Positions 1 to 10,247 of a stretch of 64,000 bases of DNA are shown here, piece by piece. A model generated the notes under the pieces. The model had not been told where the DNA came from. It ran no database searches and worked only from the letters and a program-made list of their open reading frames with translations. The stretch spans positions 1 through 64,000 of the forward strand of contig CAVWFQ010000004.1 of NCBI GenBank assembly GCA_963754335.1, read 5' to 3'. Position 1 is the stretch's first letter. Each line of letters opens with the position of its first letter. The DNA comes from JBBSDP01 sp963754335. GTDB lineage: Bacteria > Planctomycetota > Phycisphaerae > Tepidisphaerales > Tepidisphaeraceae. The translations under genes were made by a program, and so were the position numbers.

Positions 1-1
1 G

Positions 2-1052
2 ATGGTCAAAACCCCCGTCCGTTATTCGCTACTCGATCTTTCCCCGATCTCGCCGGAAGTACCGCCGCCGATTCGTTCCGTAACTCGCTCGATCTGGCGC
101 AGCACGCCGAGCGCTGGAATTACACCCGCTACTGGCTGGCCGAGCACCACAATATCGCCGGCATCGCCAGCGCCGCGACGGCGGTTCTGATCGGCCATAT
201 CGCCGGCGGCACCTCCGCATGCGCATCGGCTCCGGCGGGATCATGCTCCCCAATCACGCGCCCCTTACCATCGCCGAGCAGTTCGGCACGCTCGAATCAC
301 TCTACCCCGGCCGTATCGATCTGGGCGTCGGCCGCGCCCCCGGCGGAGACGGGTACACCGCCCGCGCCCTCCGCCGCAATCTGGGCAGCGATGGAGACAG
401 CTTCCCGCGCGACCTTCGCGAGCTGCGAAGTTACTTCGTCGCCGCCACTCCGCACCAGGCGGTCAAAGCCGTCCCCGGCGCGGGACTTGGCGTCCCGATC
501 TACCTGCTGGGCTCCAGCGATTTCAGCGCCCGTCTGGCCGCCGAGCTCGGCCTCCCCTTTGCGTTCGCCTCCCATTTTGCGCCCGAATATCTGGATGTCG
601 CTTTGAGTCTTTATCGCGATAATTTTCAACCCTCGCCGGCCCTCGCCCATCCTCACACCATTGTCGGTGTCAACGTGATCGCCGCCGATTCCGATGAAGA
701 AGGACGCCGGTTATTTACGTCCCTTCAGCAGGCTTTTCTCAACTACCTCCGCGGTGCGCCGGACAAACTTCCGCCGCCGGTCGATTCGATGAATGGCCGC
801 TGGTCCCTCGCCGAGCAATCCGAAGTCCGCCGCAAGACTTACTATTCCGTCACCGGCTCCCCGGAAACAGTCCGCGGCTATCTCGAGCGTTTGATTGCCG
901 CCACCGACGCCGATGAGCTGATGCTCACGGCCAATATCTTCGATCACACGGCAAGAGTTCATTCGTTCGAAATCGCCGCGGGAGTGATGGACCAGATCAA
1001 CCGCGCCGGCAGCGAAGAAGCATCGGTGGATACGTCAACAGTCTTGCATTAA
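2..1052 (+). CDS. LLM-class flavin-dependent oxidoreductase (two frameshifts)
   Basis: This is a luciferase-like monooxygenase of the bacterial 'alkanal monooxygenase-like' group, expected to use FMN or F420 in an 8-stranded barrel in the cytoplasm; its substrate cannot be told. The protein starts MVKTPVRYSLLDLSP and continues in other frames through AEHHN, GGIMLPNHAPL and GRIDLGVGRAPG, all typical of the family near the N-terminus. Two shifts break the frame. Near 54, tcgccgga should be tcgcccgga. Near 213, acctccgcatg should be acctcccgcatg. Both are one-C losses from CCC, which suggests sequencing error. From 219 to the stop the frame is open. The ATG lies at the window edge, so an earlier start is possible. 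The family assignment is firm. Confidence 0.85.
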
Positions 1053-1198
1053 AGCCAGAGGCGATTTCGAATCCCGCGCGCCATTTGTGGCATGGGTTCC
1101 AGAACCTCACGCGCCGTTGAAAATGATAGCGACCACGCCGGAGCGGCGGTCGATCGATCAATTGCGAAAGAGCGACGGAAGAGAGCCGAGAAGAAATA

Positions 1199-1528
1199 AT
1201 GCCCGGACCGAACGATCATGATCGCCGATCAAATCGTGGGTTGATTCGCCCGGCCGTTTTGACGGTGGCTTCGTTTTGTCTTGCCGTTGGCTTCGGGGGA
1301 TGCCTGGTATTGCGGACCCACTTTACAATGGTGCCGCAGGATGGGGAACTTGAACCGCCGAGCGGGCAATGGGAGCGGGACGCGAAAGCACCGTGGATTG
1401 ATTTTGGGTGTTCGCTTCTTCCATATGGGGTAGCAGGCGTTGCCTTGCTGCCGTTTGCCTTTCGATTTAAGAGAGCGATCATCACGCCGAAGAAAATTCA
1501 GCCCGGTGAGTCGATGAACCGCGGATGA
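1199..1528 (+). CDS. small two-helix membrane protein, function unknown
   Basis: A 109-residue protein I do not recognise. Two hydrophobic stretches, about residues 20-40 and 72-88, predict two membrane helices separated by a roughly 30-residue extracytoplasmic loop; the tail is basic. The ATG follows a purine-rich gagaagaaat stretch. It precedes the double-GTPase gene by 218 bases that contain an inverted repeat, so it is probably not in the same transcript. It could be a chance ORF, but the two clean helices and the ribosome-site-like upstream sequence favour a real gene. Confidence 0.5.
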   Translation: MPGPNDHDRRSNRGLIRPAVLTVASFCLAVGFGGCLVLRTHFTMVPQDGELEPPSGQWERDAKAPWIDFGCSLLPYGVAGVALLPFAFRFKRAIITPKKIQPGESMNRG

Positions 1529-1629
1529 CGCTGATAGCGCGGATCAGGCGTTGCTGGTGAAGCCGTGAGGAGATGCAGGGACGCGGCTGCCTTATGGCCG
1601 GTTTTCCTATGCAAATTGTAGTACTCCCG

Positions 1630-1690
1630 GAGGGCCGGCTCGTCCTCGGCCCGTGGGACGCTCCCACGGCTCGGGGACGAGCCGGCTCTC
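1630..1690. repeat. 29-bp-arm inverted repeat upstream of the GTPase gene
   Basis: Arms 1630-1658 and 1662-1690 pair over 29 bases with about three mismatches around a 3-base loop. The sequence is GC-rich and has no T-run on either side. It sits 56 bases upstream of the double-GTPase start. It is one of about twenty stem-forming intergenic elements in this window and could be a terminator for the small membrane protein or a mobile palindrome. Confidence 0.8.
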
Positions 1691-1746
1691 CCAGCTATCC
1701 ATACGCGTATGATAGAATGCCAGCAGAAGGGGGTGCGGAGCTACTG

Positions 1747-3421
1747 ATGTCGGACAGCCGGAGTTCTGAAACTGATGAGGATGGCGAGCCGCTCGTGGTG
1801 CTCGCACGCGATTCTGATGCGCCGGCTTCCGACGAGTTGGATGCGCCGTTCATCGAGCCAACGGCGCCGTCCGCGGCCGCCGAGCACCAAAAAACGGTTG
1901 AGAAGACGGAGGATGGGTCCGAGCCATTCGTCCAGAACATTGCGCCGACTTCCGAGGAACCGCCGCAACGGTTTCTATGCGGCACTTGCGGCGGATCGTT
2001 TGCGGCGGAGCGGGTCTACGACGCCGGTGGATCATACATCTGCACCGAATGTTTTATGCGGCAGCCGCCGCCACCGGCGGCTGGAAGCAATCCGGCCGCT
2101 GCGATTCCTCATGCAAAGCCGAAACGCGCGGTCCCGGCCTCGACGTCTGACAACGGCTCGGTCGCGGAGGAGGCCCCGCGCAGGACTGCTGCCGCGGATC
2201 ACCTGTCCGCATTGCTGGCACCGATTTCCGTCGGACCAGATTCTCTGGGTGTCGCGCCACGTCGATCTGCTTGGGGATCCTGTTCTCGGATCGGACGCCG
2301 CGTCGCGATTCCTCCCCAGCCGGTTCAATGCCGATGGCGATGCCGTCGACGCGCGCGACATGCCGTGTCACACGCTCGCCTGTCCGCGCTGTCATCTGCT
2401 GATCCCGCGCATGCTCCTGGAGAGTGAGCCGCTTTTGGCGTCGATCATCGGCGTCTCCGGGAGCGGTAAATCTTATTTTCTTACCGCTATGACCTGGGAG
2501 CTGCGGCGGCTCCTGCCGAAATATCTGGGGGTCGCATTCACCGACACCGACGCGACGATCAACCGCACGATTAACCACTTTGAGGAGACACTTTTCCTTC
2601 AGGACCATCCGGACCGGCCGGTGCAATTGGAAAAAACAGATGTGGTTGGCTCACACTTGTATGACCAGATCCGCCTCGGACAGCAGGTCATCAATCTTCC
2701 CAAACCATTCCTGTTTACGATGTCCCCGCTGCGCGGCCATCCGTTTTTTGGCGGCGAGGATGCATCACGCCTGATCTGCCTTTACGACAACGCCGGTGAG
2801 CATTTTGATCCCGGCGAGGACGCCGCCTCGAGCCCGGTCACTCAGCATCTGAGCCGGGCGCGGGCAATCCTCTTCCTTTACGATCCAACGCAGGACCCGC
2901 GTTTCCGTTCGCAATTGCGCGGACGGAGCAGCGATCCGCAACTGGATAGCGGTTCGTCACCGCGACGCCAGGAAACGATCCTGATCGAGGCCGGCTCGCG
3001 CCTGCGTCGATTTGCAGCGATGGCGCCCAACGAGCCGAATCGCCGGCCGCTTCTGGTCGTGGTCCCCAAGGCCGACGTCTGGGGCGGATTGATCAACCTG
3101 GATTTGAGCACCGAGCCAATGATCGCGGGCGCGGCGGCAGGGGGGCGGCTGGCCGCCGTTGATCTGCTGCGAATCGAAGAGACGTCGGCCCGGATTCGCG
3201 AACTCCTGACGGCGCGCGCCCCCGAGTTTGTCGCCGCCGCCGAAGCCTTTTCCAGCTATGTCATTTACATTCCCACCAGCGCGCTTGGCTGTTCGCCACA
3301 GGTGCGCGAGGGCCATCCGGGATTGTGGGTGAAGCCGAACGACCTCCGGCCGCGCTGGGTGACCGTTCCCATTCTTTATATGTTGGCCAAGTGGTCGCAC
3401 GGATTGATTCAACGGGCGTGA
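1747..3421 (+). CDS. zinc-ribbon double-GTPase (DO-GTPase2-like) of a GAP1-linked conflict system (frameshift)
   Basis: A P-loop GTPase that I place by memory in the 'double-GTPase 2' group found in planctomycetes beside GAP1 proteins and predicted to act in biological conflict. From the ATG at 1747 the order is: an acidic leader; a CxxC...CxxC zinc ribbon (C78, C81, C99, C102); a low-complexity linker; a second ribbon (CPHC, then CPRC); a Walker A GVSGSGKS at 2450-2473; a DNAG motif near 2785 that fits the G3 box; and PKAD near 3070 in place of NKxD. The frame changes by net +1 (or -2) near 2180-2210 inside the linker, so the protein is read as about 558 residues across two frames. The GAP1-like gene starts 28 bases downstream, which points to an operon. 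No catalytic effector domain is visible in the protein. Confidence 0.8.
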
Positions 3422-3448
3422 GCGGGAATCCAGACGCGGCGAACTTCG

Positions 3449-5672
3449 ATGAGTGAAGAACTGTATCACACGTCTGCCCCGCGCGGGATCCGACCCGGAG
3501 CCAGCGGGTTTTGCACGGTCGCCATGACACCCGGCGTTTCCGCCGCGCTCGAAGAACGGCTCACCCTCCTGAGCGGCTACCGCTGGATTTACCCGCCGGC
3601 AGAAGCGAATTCCGCCTCCCGCAACCCGGTCTCCTGGCGCACTGGCGGTTGCCGCTGGGTGGGAAAACGCTCAGCGTTCTGTCGCGTGTGGCCGATAGCG
3701 GCGTAGATTATTCGCGAAGGAGCAATCGATTTGCGCATCACCTCGTGCTGGACAGGCCTGAGCTGATCGAGGCCGGTCCGGCCTGGTTGCTCAGACAGCC
3801 GGAGGTGATGCAAGGCAATTGGAGCGGGGAGCCGCAGATGCTCCTGAGCAATCGCCCGCTTCCGACAGGGTCAAATCCATCTCGTTCCTGCGCAGCGTGG
3901 GCCGCGGCGGCGGGAGATGCCGGATGGGGCGGCGTGCTTGCCGAATCGTTGCTGGCGGATCCGGGCCGAGTGGCGTGGATCGTTTTTCCACCGGACGTGG
4001 ATCTGCTCGCACTTTTCGATGAATCCCTGAGCCTGATTCCCGAAGCCCGTCGCTGGGATGTCACCTTCAATACGTATTTCACCGAACTGCCCGCGGGGCT
4101 GAACTGCGCCTGGCGCGGATGCCCGGCCGGTTCGCGTACGGCGTCGGAAGCGATCCGCAATCCGGCGGGGGCGCTGGTGATCGACCTCACGCGTCCCGCG
4201 CCGCTGGTGATCCAGACGCTTGGCGCGTCAGCGGGCCGCATCGGAACGGTTCTGCCGGATATGGGCCGCGTGTCGCCCGAGACTGCAATGGAGCCGACGC
4301 CGGCCAGCGCGGGGCGCCGGGCCAGCGATCGGGGCGGTTGCCCCTCGCGCCGGTCGGGTTACTGGACTGGATGCCGCAGGGAGATTCGATTGCGGTCGCT
4401 GATGAGAAAGAGGAGCGAGGCGATTCATCCGCGGTCGGGGAATCAACGGAATGGATGCCGCCGGAGTCGGCGACGGTGGTGGAATACGCGAGGCCGATGC
4501 GGCGGCGGACGTCTCATCGAGTCATCTGGATGCTCGGGGCGCTGGTGTTGTTCGTCGGTATTGGCGGAGTCGTCTGGGTGCTAACCGCGGACGTACGAAC
4601 GAATTATTCTCCGGTCGTGCGTATCGGCGGCCCAAGCACATTTCAGCGGGGGACGGCGCTATTCGAGCCCGCGACGTTGCCAGCGACCACGCCGTCCGAA
4701 GACCCGCGCCTGGCCGAAGCTCAGTCGAAACTTGCGGACCTCACGGCGCAAAATCAGTCGCTTCAGGTGTCTCTTTCCACTGCGACCTCGCAACTCGCGA
4801 CACTCAAGGACAAAGATGCGCGGATTGCCAAACTGACCGCGGAGTTAGCAGATGCAAAAACGTCGCTAGCCGCCGCGACCCACCCACCGATTGTACCCAC
4901 ACCGCCGCCGGCGGATCTGGTTTCCGTTCCGGCGTTCAGTGTGCTCGATGACCGGCAATCGCTCTGGCAGACGCCGGCGGCTTTGCCCGCTCCGGATCGG
5001 ATCGAGCTCGCGGCCCCCAACGCGCCGGCGGGGATCGTTGTCGCAAAGCTGTCGCCGGTGCGAATCAGCATTCGCCCGGCCGGCAAAGCCCTCGCCGTTG
5101 ATGCGGCGGGGAACATCGTCGCCACGGATCTGATCTCGATCGAATTGAAGAACGGTCGCCTCACGTTCGAGTGGCTCGACAAGCGCCGCTTCAAGCTGAT
5201 CGATCAGGCTGCGAATTGGCTCGCTCTCAGCCGCGTCGGTCTCTTTCATGAAAAGAACGAGGTGGCGGGAGTGCAGGTCGTTGCGCCGCTCAATATCAAG
5301 TTGAACGCTGCGGATGTAGTTGCCATCCTTCCGGATCTGCGCGGAGCGACGGCCGATGCCCTGACGCTTCTAGCGCCGCTGGAAGCCACCTCGGATTGGA
5401 CGATTCACGCAACTGCCGATCCATTGATTGTCGGCGTGTCGAACCTTCGCTATCCGGCCGCCCATTTCGACGTCTCCGTGGAATTAGCCGGACCCGTCGG
5501 AACCGTCCGCGCCACCTGGCGCGAACGCCGCGCCGCCCTCGCCAACCAGCCCGACGAGCTGGCCGCGATGGACGCGCTTCCACCGATGACGTTTCGCATT
5601 CGGTTCACGCCGACCAATGTAATGATTGCAACGATTGCGATGACACTCGATCGTGCGCCGGCGCATCCGTAG
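3449..5672 (+). CDS. GAP1-like GTPase-associated membrane protein (two frameshifts)
   Basis: Partner of the upstream double GTPase. The N-terminal region (YHTSAPRGIRPG, GFCTVAMTPG, LSGYR, then SRVADSGVDYS and NRFAHHLVLD) matches what I remember of the GTPase-associated protein 1 N-terminal domain type 2, about 300 residues. An acidic/low-complexity linker follows. Next come a membrane helix (VIWMLGALVLFVGIGGVVWVL, near 4523-4585), a coiled coil at about 4710-4870 and a Pro-rich linker. A beta-rich C-terminal domain of about 250 residues finishes the protein. It should be a single-pass membrane protein with the GAP1 part cytoplasmic. Two frameshifts occur: one G lost at 3637 (tcctggcgcac should be tcctgggcgcac), and one base lost between about 4300 and 4345. 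Start ATG 3449 was chosen because the family motif follows immediately. Confidence 0.78.
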
Positions 5673-5690
5673 GGCTTTAAGGGTTCCTGC

Positions 5691-5862
5691 CACGACGGGG
5701 CAAAGCGGTGCGCACGAATGCCGTTTCGCCACAGTGTGAAATGCCGCGCCGCCCCGTATCCGTTGCGCTCGGAATTCGGGGAGCGGGTCCGATACGGGGC
5801 GGCGCGGCGGCGTGATCGCATGCGGAAACGACGGAGCGGTCGCGCCGCTCTGCCCCGTCGTG
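5691..5862. repeat. 172-bp nested imperfect palindrome
   Basis: Outer arms 5691-5708 and 5845-5862 pair with one mismatch. An inner perfect 17-bp pair lies within 5744-5760 and 5791-5807. Between them, partly pairing segments (gccgtttcg and cggaaacg) could let the whole element fold as one long cruciform. It begins 19 bases after the GAP1 stop and ends 73 bases before the TraB start. It has no T-run, so a simple intrinsic terminator is unlikely. Confidence 0.8.
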
Positions 5863-5934
5863 CGGGGGAGGATGTTACCCTTTGATCCGCGCAGAGTATG
5901 ATGCTCAGTGGAGCTTTCTCTGGAGTATTCACCG

Positions 5935-6897
5935 ATGACCGGACCTTTGCATCGCGTCTCAATCGTCCTCTTCGCTTCGTTTCTCACTGCGACTGCTTTC
6001 CTTCCCCTTCGCACCCGCGCGGACGAAGCGCCGCTGGTCGCCCACGCAACCGGCAAGTGCATGATGTGGAAGGTCGAGTCGAAGACGGCCACCGTCTATC
6101 TGGTCGGTTCGATGCATCTTTCCACGCCGGAGATGTATCCATTGCCCAAGGAAATGGAAGAGGCCTTCGCGGGGGCCGATACGCTCGTAGTCGAAGTCAA
6201 CATCAACAAAGTTGATCAAGCGAAGATGATCGGATTGGTTCAGTCAAAGGGGATGTACACCGGCGACCAGACGCTTTCCGGGAGCATCAAGAAAGAGACC
6301 TGGGAGCAGGTGCAGGAAACCTGTAAGGGGCTGGGCGTTTCTGCCGACGGGATGGAGAAGATGAAGCCGTGGCTCGTCGGCATGATGCTGGAGATCCTCC
6401 AGATTCAGAAGTTCGGATATGACCTCAAACTCGGCATCGACAAACATTTTCTGGATCTGGCCGACGAGAAAAACAAGCCGATCGAAGAATTGGAAACCGC
6501 CGACTTTCAGCTCAACCTGATGGCCGGCTTCGACGACAAGCTCCAGGAGCAAAGCCTGGCCCTGACGTTGGCCGACAGCAAGGACTTGAAAAACGACATC
6601 ACCCTGATGTCAACCGCGTGGGTCGACGGCGACGCCGGCGCCATGAACGAACTTCTCAACAAGAAAACGAAAGAGCACCCGGAAATGCAGGCGGCGATGG
6701 ACAAGCTCATCTCCGATCGCAACGGGCCGATGGCCCAAAAGATCGAGCAATATCTGAAGGGAATCAAGACCGTCTTCGTCGTAGCCGGATGCGCTCACAT
6801 GATCGGGGATAAGGGAGTCGTGAAAATTCTTCAGGATGACAAGTTCACCGTCGCGCAATCAACGTCGAGTCCGACAAAGGCTACGACCGCGCCGTGA
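5935..6897 (+). CDS. TraB/GumN family exported protein
   Basis: A 320-residue member of the TraB/GumN family, whose members are proposed metal-dependent hydrolases related to Tiki; the true substrate in bacteria is unknown. A signal peptide covers about residues 1-30 (hydrophobic core then TRADEA), so it acts outside the cytoplasm. The two family motifs are present: GSMH at residues 58-61 and GCAH near residue 290 followed by GDKGV. The start at 5935 was preferred over an in-frame earlier start because ggag lies nine bases upstream and the signal peptide begins there. It ends 8 bases before the convergent marC stop. Confidence 0.85.
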   Translation: MTGPLHRVSIVLFASFLTATAFLPLRTRADEAPLVAHATGKCMMWKVESKTATVYLVGSMHLSTPEMYPLPKEMEEAFAGADTLVVEVNINKVDQAKMIGLVQSKGMYTGDQTLSGSIKKETWEQVQETCKGLGVSADGMEKMKPWLVGMMLEILQIQKFGYDLKLGIDKHFLDLADEKNKPIEELETADFQLNLMAGFDDKLQEQSLALTLADSKDLKNDITLMSTAWVDGDAGAMNELLNKKTKEHPEMQAAMDKLISDRNGPMAQKIEQYLKGIKTVFVVAGCAHMIGDKGVVKILQDDKFTVAQSTSSPTKATTAP

Positions 6898-6905
6898 CCT
6901 TTTGC

Positions 6906-7550
6906 TCACTTACTGGACGCACCGGCCACGACAGCCTTGATTCCCGCAATCACCATCTCGGTCCCGATCACCGTCAGGATCAAGCCCATGAGCCGGCTGA
7001 CGACCATCAGGAGATTTTTTCCGAGGAAGACCGTCAGCCGTTGGCCGGCGACGAAGCAGAGGTAAGTCAGCACGCAGATCAGAAAGAAGGCCATCAGAAC
7101 CAGGCCGACACGTTCGGGTCCGCCGCCGGCGGCGTAGCTCATTCCCGTGACGAGCGTGCCCGGCCCCGCCAGGATCGGCATCGCGAGGGGAGAGATCGCG
7201 ATTCCCATCGCTTCGGCTTTGCTTTGCTCCAGATCAGCCTCTTTCGGCTTATGCACCGGTGAATTATTTCCCTGGAGCAGATGGTATCCCACCAGCACCA
7301 CGAGCAATCCGCCTGCGATGCGAAAGGCCGGCAGGGTGATTCCGAACAGATCGAACAGGAAATGCCCCGCCGCGCTGAATGCCGCCACGATCACGAATGC
7401 AAGCAGCACCGATTGGAATGCAATGCGGCGCGTCGTCGGTTCGTCAAGATCCTGCGTCAGCCCGAGAAAGATCGGCGTATTCGCGATCGGATTCATGATC
7501 GCGAAAAACGCGGCGAACATCGTGAAAAAATGAGGCGTCGGCGTGTGCAT
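6906..7550 (-). CDS. MarC family integral membrane protein
   Basis: A roughly 214-residue MarC/UPF0056 membrane protein with six hydrophobic helices. Family landmarks are FFAIMNPIANTPIFLGL near the N-terminus and ISPLAMPILAGPGTL in the middle. The function of MarC proteins is unsettled; a former link to antibiotic resistance was not upheld. I start at MHTPTPHFFTMF (7550) since the upstream in-frame extension is Arg-rich and not membrane-like. It lies 79 bases downstream of the HD-GYP gene on the same strand, possibly cotranscribed, and faces TraB convergently. Confidence 0.85.
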   Translation of the reverse strand: MHTPTPHFFTMFAAFFAIMNPIANTPIFLGLTQDLDEPTTRRIAFQSVLLAFVIVAAFSAAGHFLFDLFGITLPAFRIAGGLLVVLVGYHLLQGNNSPVHKPKEADLEQSKAEAMGIAISPLAMPILAGPGTLVTGMSYAAGGGPERVGLVLMAFFLICVLTYLCFVAGQRLTVFLGKNLLMVVSRLMGLILTVIGTEMVIAGIKAVVAGASSK

Positions 7551-7629
7551 GGATCGCGTCGCGCGGGACCTGGCCCTCGCCACGGATCCACTGTGTACCA
7601 TGCGGACGGCATTCGATCACGCGCGGTAT

Positions 7630-9015
7630 TCAGGCCGCGACCTGATAAGGCACGAAGTTGCTCGCGGCGAGGAATGTCTTGAGGGCGCTTACGATGCTCG
7701 GGCAAAGCCCAGTGCCCGTCTGCTTGTCGAGGACGGACATCACTTCCTCCTTGCTCAGGTCTTGCCGATAGGGCCGTTTGGCGGCGAGGGCTTCGTAGAT
7801 GTCGGCGACGCCGAGGATTCGCACTTCCAGACTCAAATCGGCGCCGGAGATTCCGCGATGGTAGCCGCGGCCGTCGAGGCGCTCGTGATGGCCGGCGGCC
7901 ATCTCCGCAAATTCGCTGAAACCCTGCACGCGATTCAGAATTTCGTAAGTGTAGGTCGTGTGCAATCGCATCTGCCCCATCTCGGCGTCGGTGAGGCGCG
8001 AAGGCTTGTCGAGGATGAGATTGGAGACGCCGAGCTTGCCGATGTCGTGAAGGAGTGCCGCCCGGCGAAGAATGCGCAGGCGCTGGCCGCCAATTCCCAG
8101 CACCTCCGCGATCCCCACCGCCACGTCGGCCACGCCGCTCGAATGGCAGAACGTCCATGGCGATTTCGCGTCGATCACGCTGCTGAATCCCTCAGCGATG
8201 CGGTCCAGTGCACGCTCGTCGGCGCAGAGCATCATATCCTGCGGCTCCAGCGACACTGCCTGATCGGCCGCATTGTCCTGGGCCATCGAAGACCAGAGCG
8301 CCTCGTCGTTGCGCATCGACAGGAAAAGCTTGACCAGTTCCGGATCGAACCAGGTGCCGCAGCGGTCGACCGCCACCTGGCAGGCCGCATCCACGCCATC
8401 TTTTTTCCAGAAGACTTCGGCGGTTTGCGCCAGTCCGAGGATTCGCGCCAGGATCGGAATGTTGTCGCCGGCCAACCCATCGGGATAGCCGCTGCCGTCC
8501 CAGTGTTCGTCCAGAGAACGGATGGCCGCCGCGGTGGCTTCCGGAAGTTGAAGGCTGCGGGCGATGGTCGCGCCGCGATCGCAGCGCGTCTGAACCAGTT
8601 CGCGGGCGACCTTGCGTCCCCCCGTGGCTACCGCCATGAATCGCGATGCTTTTTGAAGCAGGTTTCCTTCGGGAGCCACGTTGCTTGCGATGTAGCCGAC
8701 CGATCGAGCGACGCTCGTCCAGTCGGTGAGTTTCAGGTCAGCCTTCGCTTTCCGTTCGTCAGCTCCAAAGAGGTAGCAGACTTTCGCGGAGTTACTGGAG
8801 CAGCCGAGATCTTTGAGGAGCAACGCGTAAAAAAGGGCGGAGCATTCTTCCACCGGCAGGCCCAGCTCGCGGCCCATCCGCATCCCCAGGATGCACGATC
8901 GCGCCGCATGGCCGGCTGGCTGGCCTTCGGTGATGTCGAGCGCGTACGACAGCGCCGAAATCACCTGCGAAAAATCGATTGTCTTCTGTTGAATTGTTTC
9001 TTTCGCGATCCGCAT
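7630..9015 (-). CDS. tandem HD-GYP domain phosphodiesterase-like protein
   Basis: A 461-residue protein with two HD-GYP-type halves. The C-terminal half has the full set: LLHDIGKLG (HD), HHERLDGRGY (HHExxxGxGY) and the downstream VADIYEALAAKRPYR block. This half predicts cyclic-di-GMP or other cyclic dinucleotide hydrolysis with bound metals. The N-terminal half keeps DEHWDGSGYPDGLAG but has LLKDLG where LLHDIG is expected, so its metal site is probably lost and it may serve regulation or dimerisation. There is no signal peptide or membrane helix, so it is cytoplasmic. The upstream 239-base gap to the epimerase gene should hold its promoter. Confidence 0.88.
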   Translation of the reverse strand: MRIAKETIQQKTIDFSQVISALSYALDITEGQPAGHAARSCILGMRMGRELGLPVEECSALFYALLLKDLGCSSNSAKVCYLFGADERKAKADLKLTDWTSVARSVGYIASNVAPEGNLLQKASRFMAVATGGRKVARELVQTRCDRGATIARSLQLPEATAAAIRSLDEHWDGSGYPDGLAGDNIPILARILGLAQTAEVFWKKDGVDAACQVAVDRCGTWFDPELVKLFLSMRNDEALWSSMAQDNAADQAVSLEPQDMMLCADERALDRIAEGFSSVIDAKSPWTFCHSSGVADVAVGIAEVLGIGGQRLRILRRAALLHDIGKLGVSNLILDKPSRLTDAEMGQMRLHTTYTYEILNRVQGFSEFAEMAAGHHERLDGRGYHRGISGADLSLEVRILGVADIYEALAAKRPYRQDLSKEEVMSVLDKQTGTGLCPSIVSALKTFLAASNFVPYQVAA

Positions 9016-9254
9016 CCCAAACTCCTATGCCCGGCGTGTGTCGCCGAATTCCCGGTCCGACGCACACGCTCGAAAGAGAAATGCAAAGTTATTCGGGTGC
9101 TTACAAATGCTGTCAGAGTGATACGAATCGGAAGGGGATTTCGTAGGAAGGATGGACTACGTACAGACGGAATAAACAACACAGCCCACACGATTAGGTG
9201 ATTTGGGCCCTACGCGTCGATTCAAACCCCGAACGGCTCAAAAGTCGAGAAATC

Positions 9255-10205
9255 CTATCGAAACTCACGCCATCGATCGCACAGATCCTGGGCGGCCTGC
9301 ATCCAATGCGGAAATTCGAACTGGAATCCCGATTCGATCAATCGCCCCGGGATAACCCGCCGGCTCTTCAGGATCAGTTCCGTTTCGGTTCGCAGGAAAA
9401 AAGCGCCCACCTCCAGCATCCAATTACGGGCCGGCAGTCCGAAACCGATTCCCCACGCCTTGCGCAGTTCACCCATGAACTGCTCATTCGGCAGAGGATG
9501 AGGCGATGCGATGTTCGCCGGTCCGGAAAGTTCTCCGTGTTCGATCAACCAGCGCACGGCCGCGACAAAATCCATTTCGTGAATCCAGGAGACATACTGC
9601 CCGCCGTCGCCGCTGGCGCCCCCGAGTCTCCGCCGAACCAATCCGAGGAGCACATCGAATACGCCGCCAGGGTCAGGGCTCATGACCATGGCGGATCTGA
9701 GCAACACGGTGCGCGTGCGCGGAAGGGCGATCTCATTTGCGGCCGCCTCCCAGGATTTGGCAACGTCGATGCTGAATCGCCAGGTGTCGGGCGCGCCCGG
9801 TTCATTGCCACCGAGAATGCCCGTGGCTTCGTCGTTGGGCTCGTCGAAGCGATGGGCGTAGATCGTCGCGGTGCTCATTTGAAGCCAGACGCGTGGCGGG
9901 CGTGCCGATCGTGCGATGGCCTCACCCACAACCCGCGTGGAGCGGACGCGCGAATCGATGATCTCGCGCCGATTAAAGGCGGTATAGCGGCAGTTGACGC
10001 TCCGACCCGCCAGGTTGATGACGACGTCGGCACCGTCAATTTCTCGCGTCCATTCGCCGAGCGTGTTTGCGTCCCACTCGACGATTCGCCACGGCGCGGA
10101 ACCCGGATGCCGGCTCAACACGACGACGTCATGTCCCTCGGCGACGAATGCCCGGGCAAGGATCGCGCCGACCTGACCGCTTCCGCCGGGGATGATGATT
10201 TTCAT
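9255..10205 (-). CDS. TIGR01777-type NAD(P)-binding epimerase
   Basis: A 316-residue extended SDR protein of the YfcH/TIGR01777 family. The Rossmann motif GGSGQVG is at residues 7-13, VINLAGRSV follows, and the C-terminal part carries the family-specific domain (the ELILKSRRVIPGRL region). The substrate is not known for this family; a nucleotide-sugar is often assumed. The ATG at 10205 starts directly at the first beta strand. The 253 bases to the divergent esterase contain a 36-bp-arm hairpin. Confidence 0.88.
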   Translation of the reverse strand: MKIIIPGGSGQVGAILARAFVAEGHDVVVLSRHPGSAPWRIVEWDANTLGEWTREIDGADVVINLAGRSVNCRYTAFNRREIIDSRVRSTRVVGEAIARSARPPRVWLQMSTATIYAHRFDEPNDEATGILGGNEPGAPDTWRFSIDVAKSWEAAANEIALPRTRTVLLRSAMVMSPDPGGVFDVLLGLVRRRLGGASGDGGQYVSWIHEMDFVAAVRWLIEHGELSGPANIASPHPLPNEQFMGELRKAWGIGFGLPARNWMLEVGAFFLRTETELILKSRRVIPGRLIESGFQFEFPHWMQAAQDLCDRWREFR

Positions 10206-10247
10206 GGGTTCCAGGGTGAGCGATGAATCGAAAGAGAAGAGCGTTAC

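Noticed and set aside
5691..5862. Insertion sequence end
   Set aside because: No transposase or target duplication is visible; only a stem-forming element is supported.
7543..9201. 552-residue plus-strand ORF
   Set aside because: It is antisense to marC and HD-GYP, has Arg/His-rich shadow composition and no domain; high GC keeps antisense frames open.
9198..10226. 342-residue plus-strand ORF
   Set aside because: Antisense of the epimerase gene, which has clear Rossmann motifs on the minus strand.
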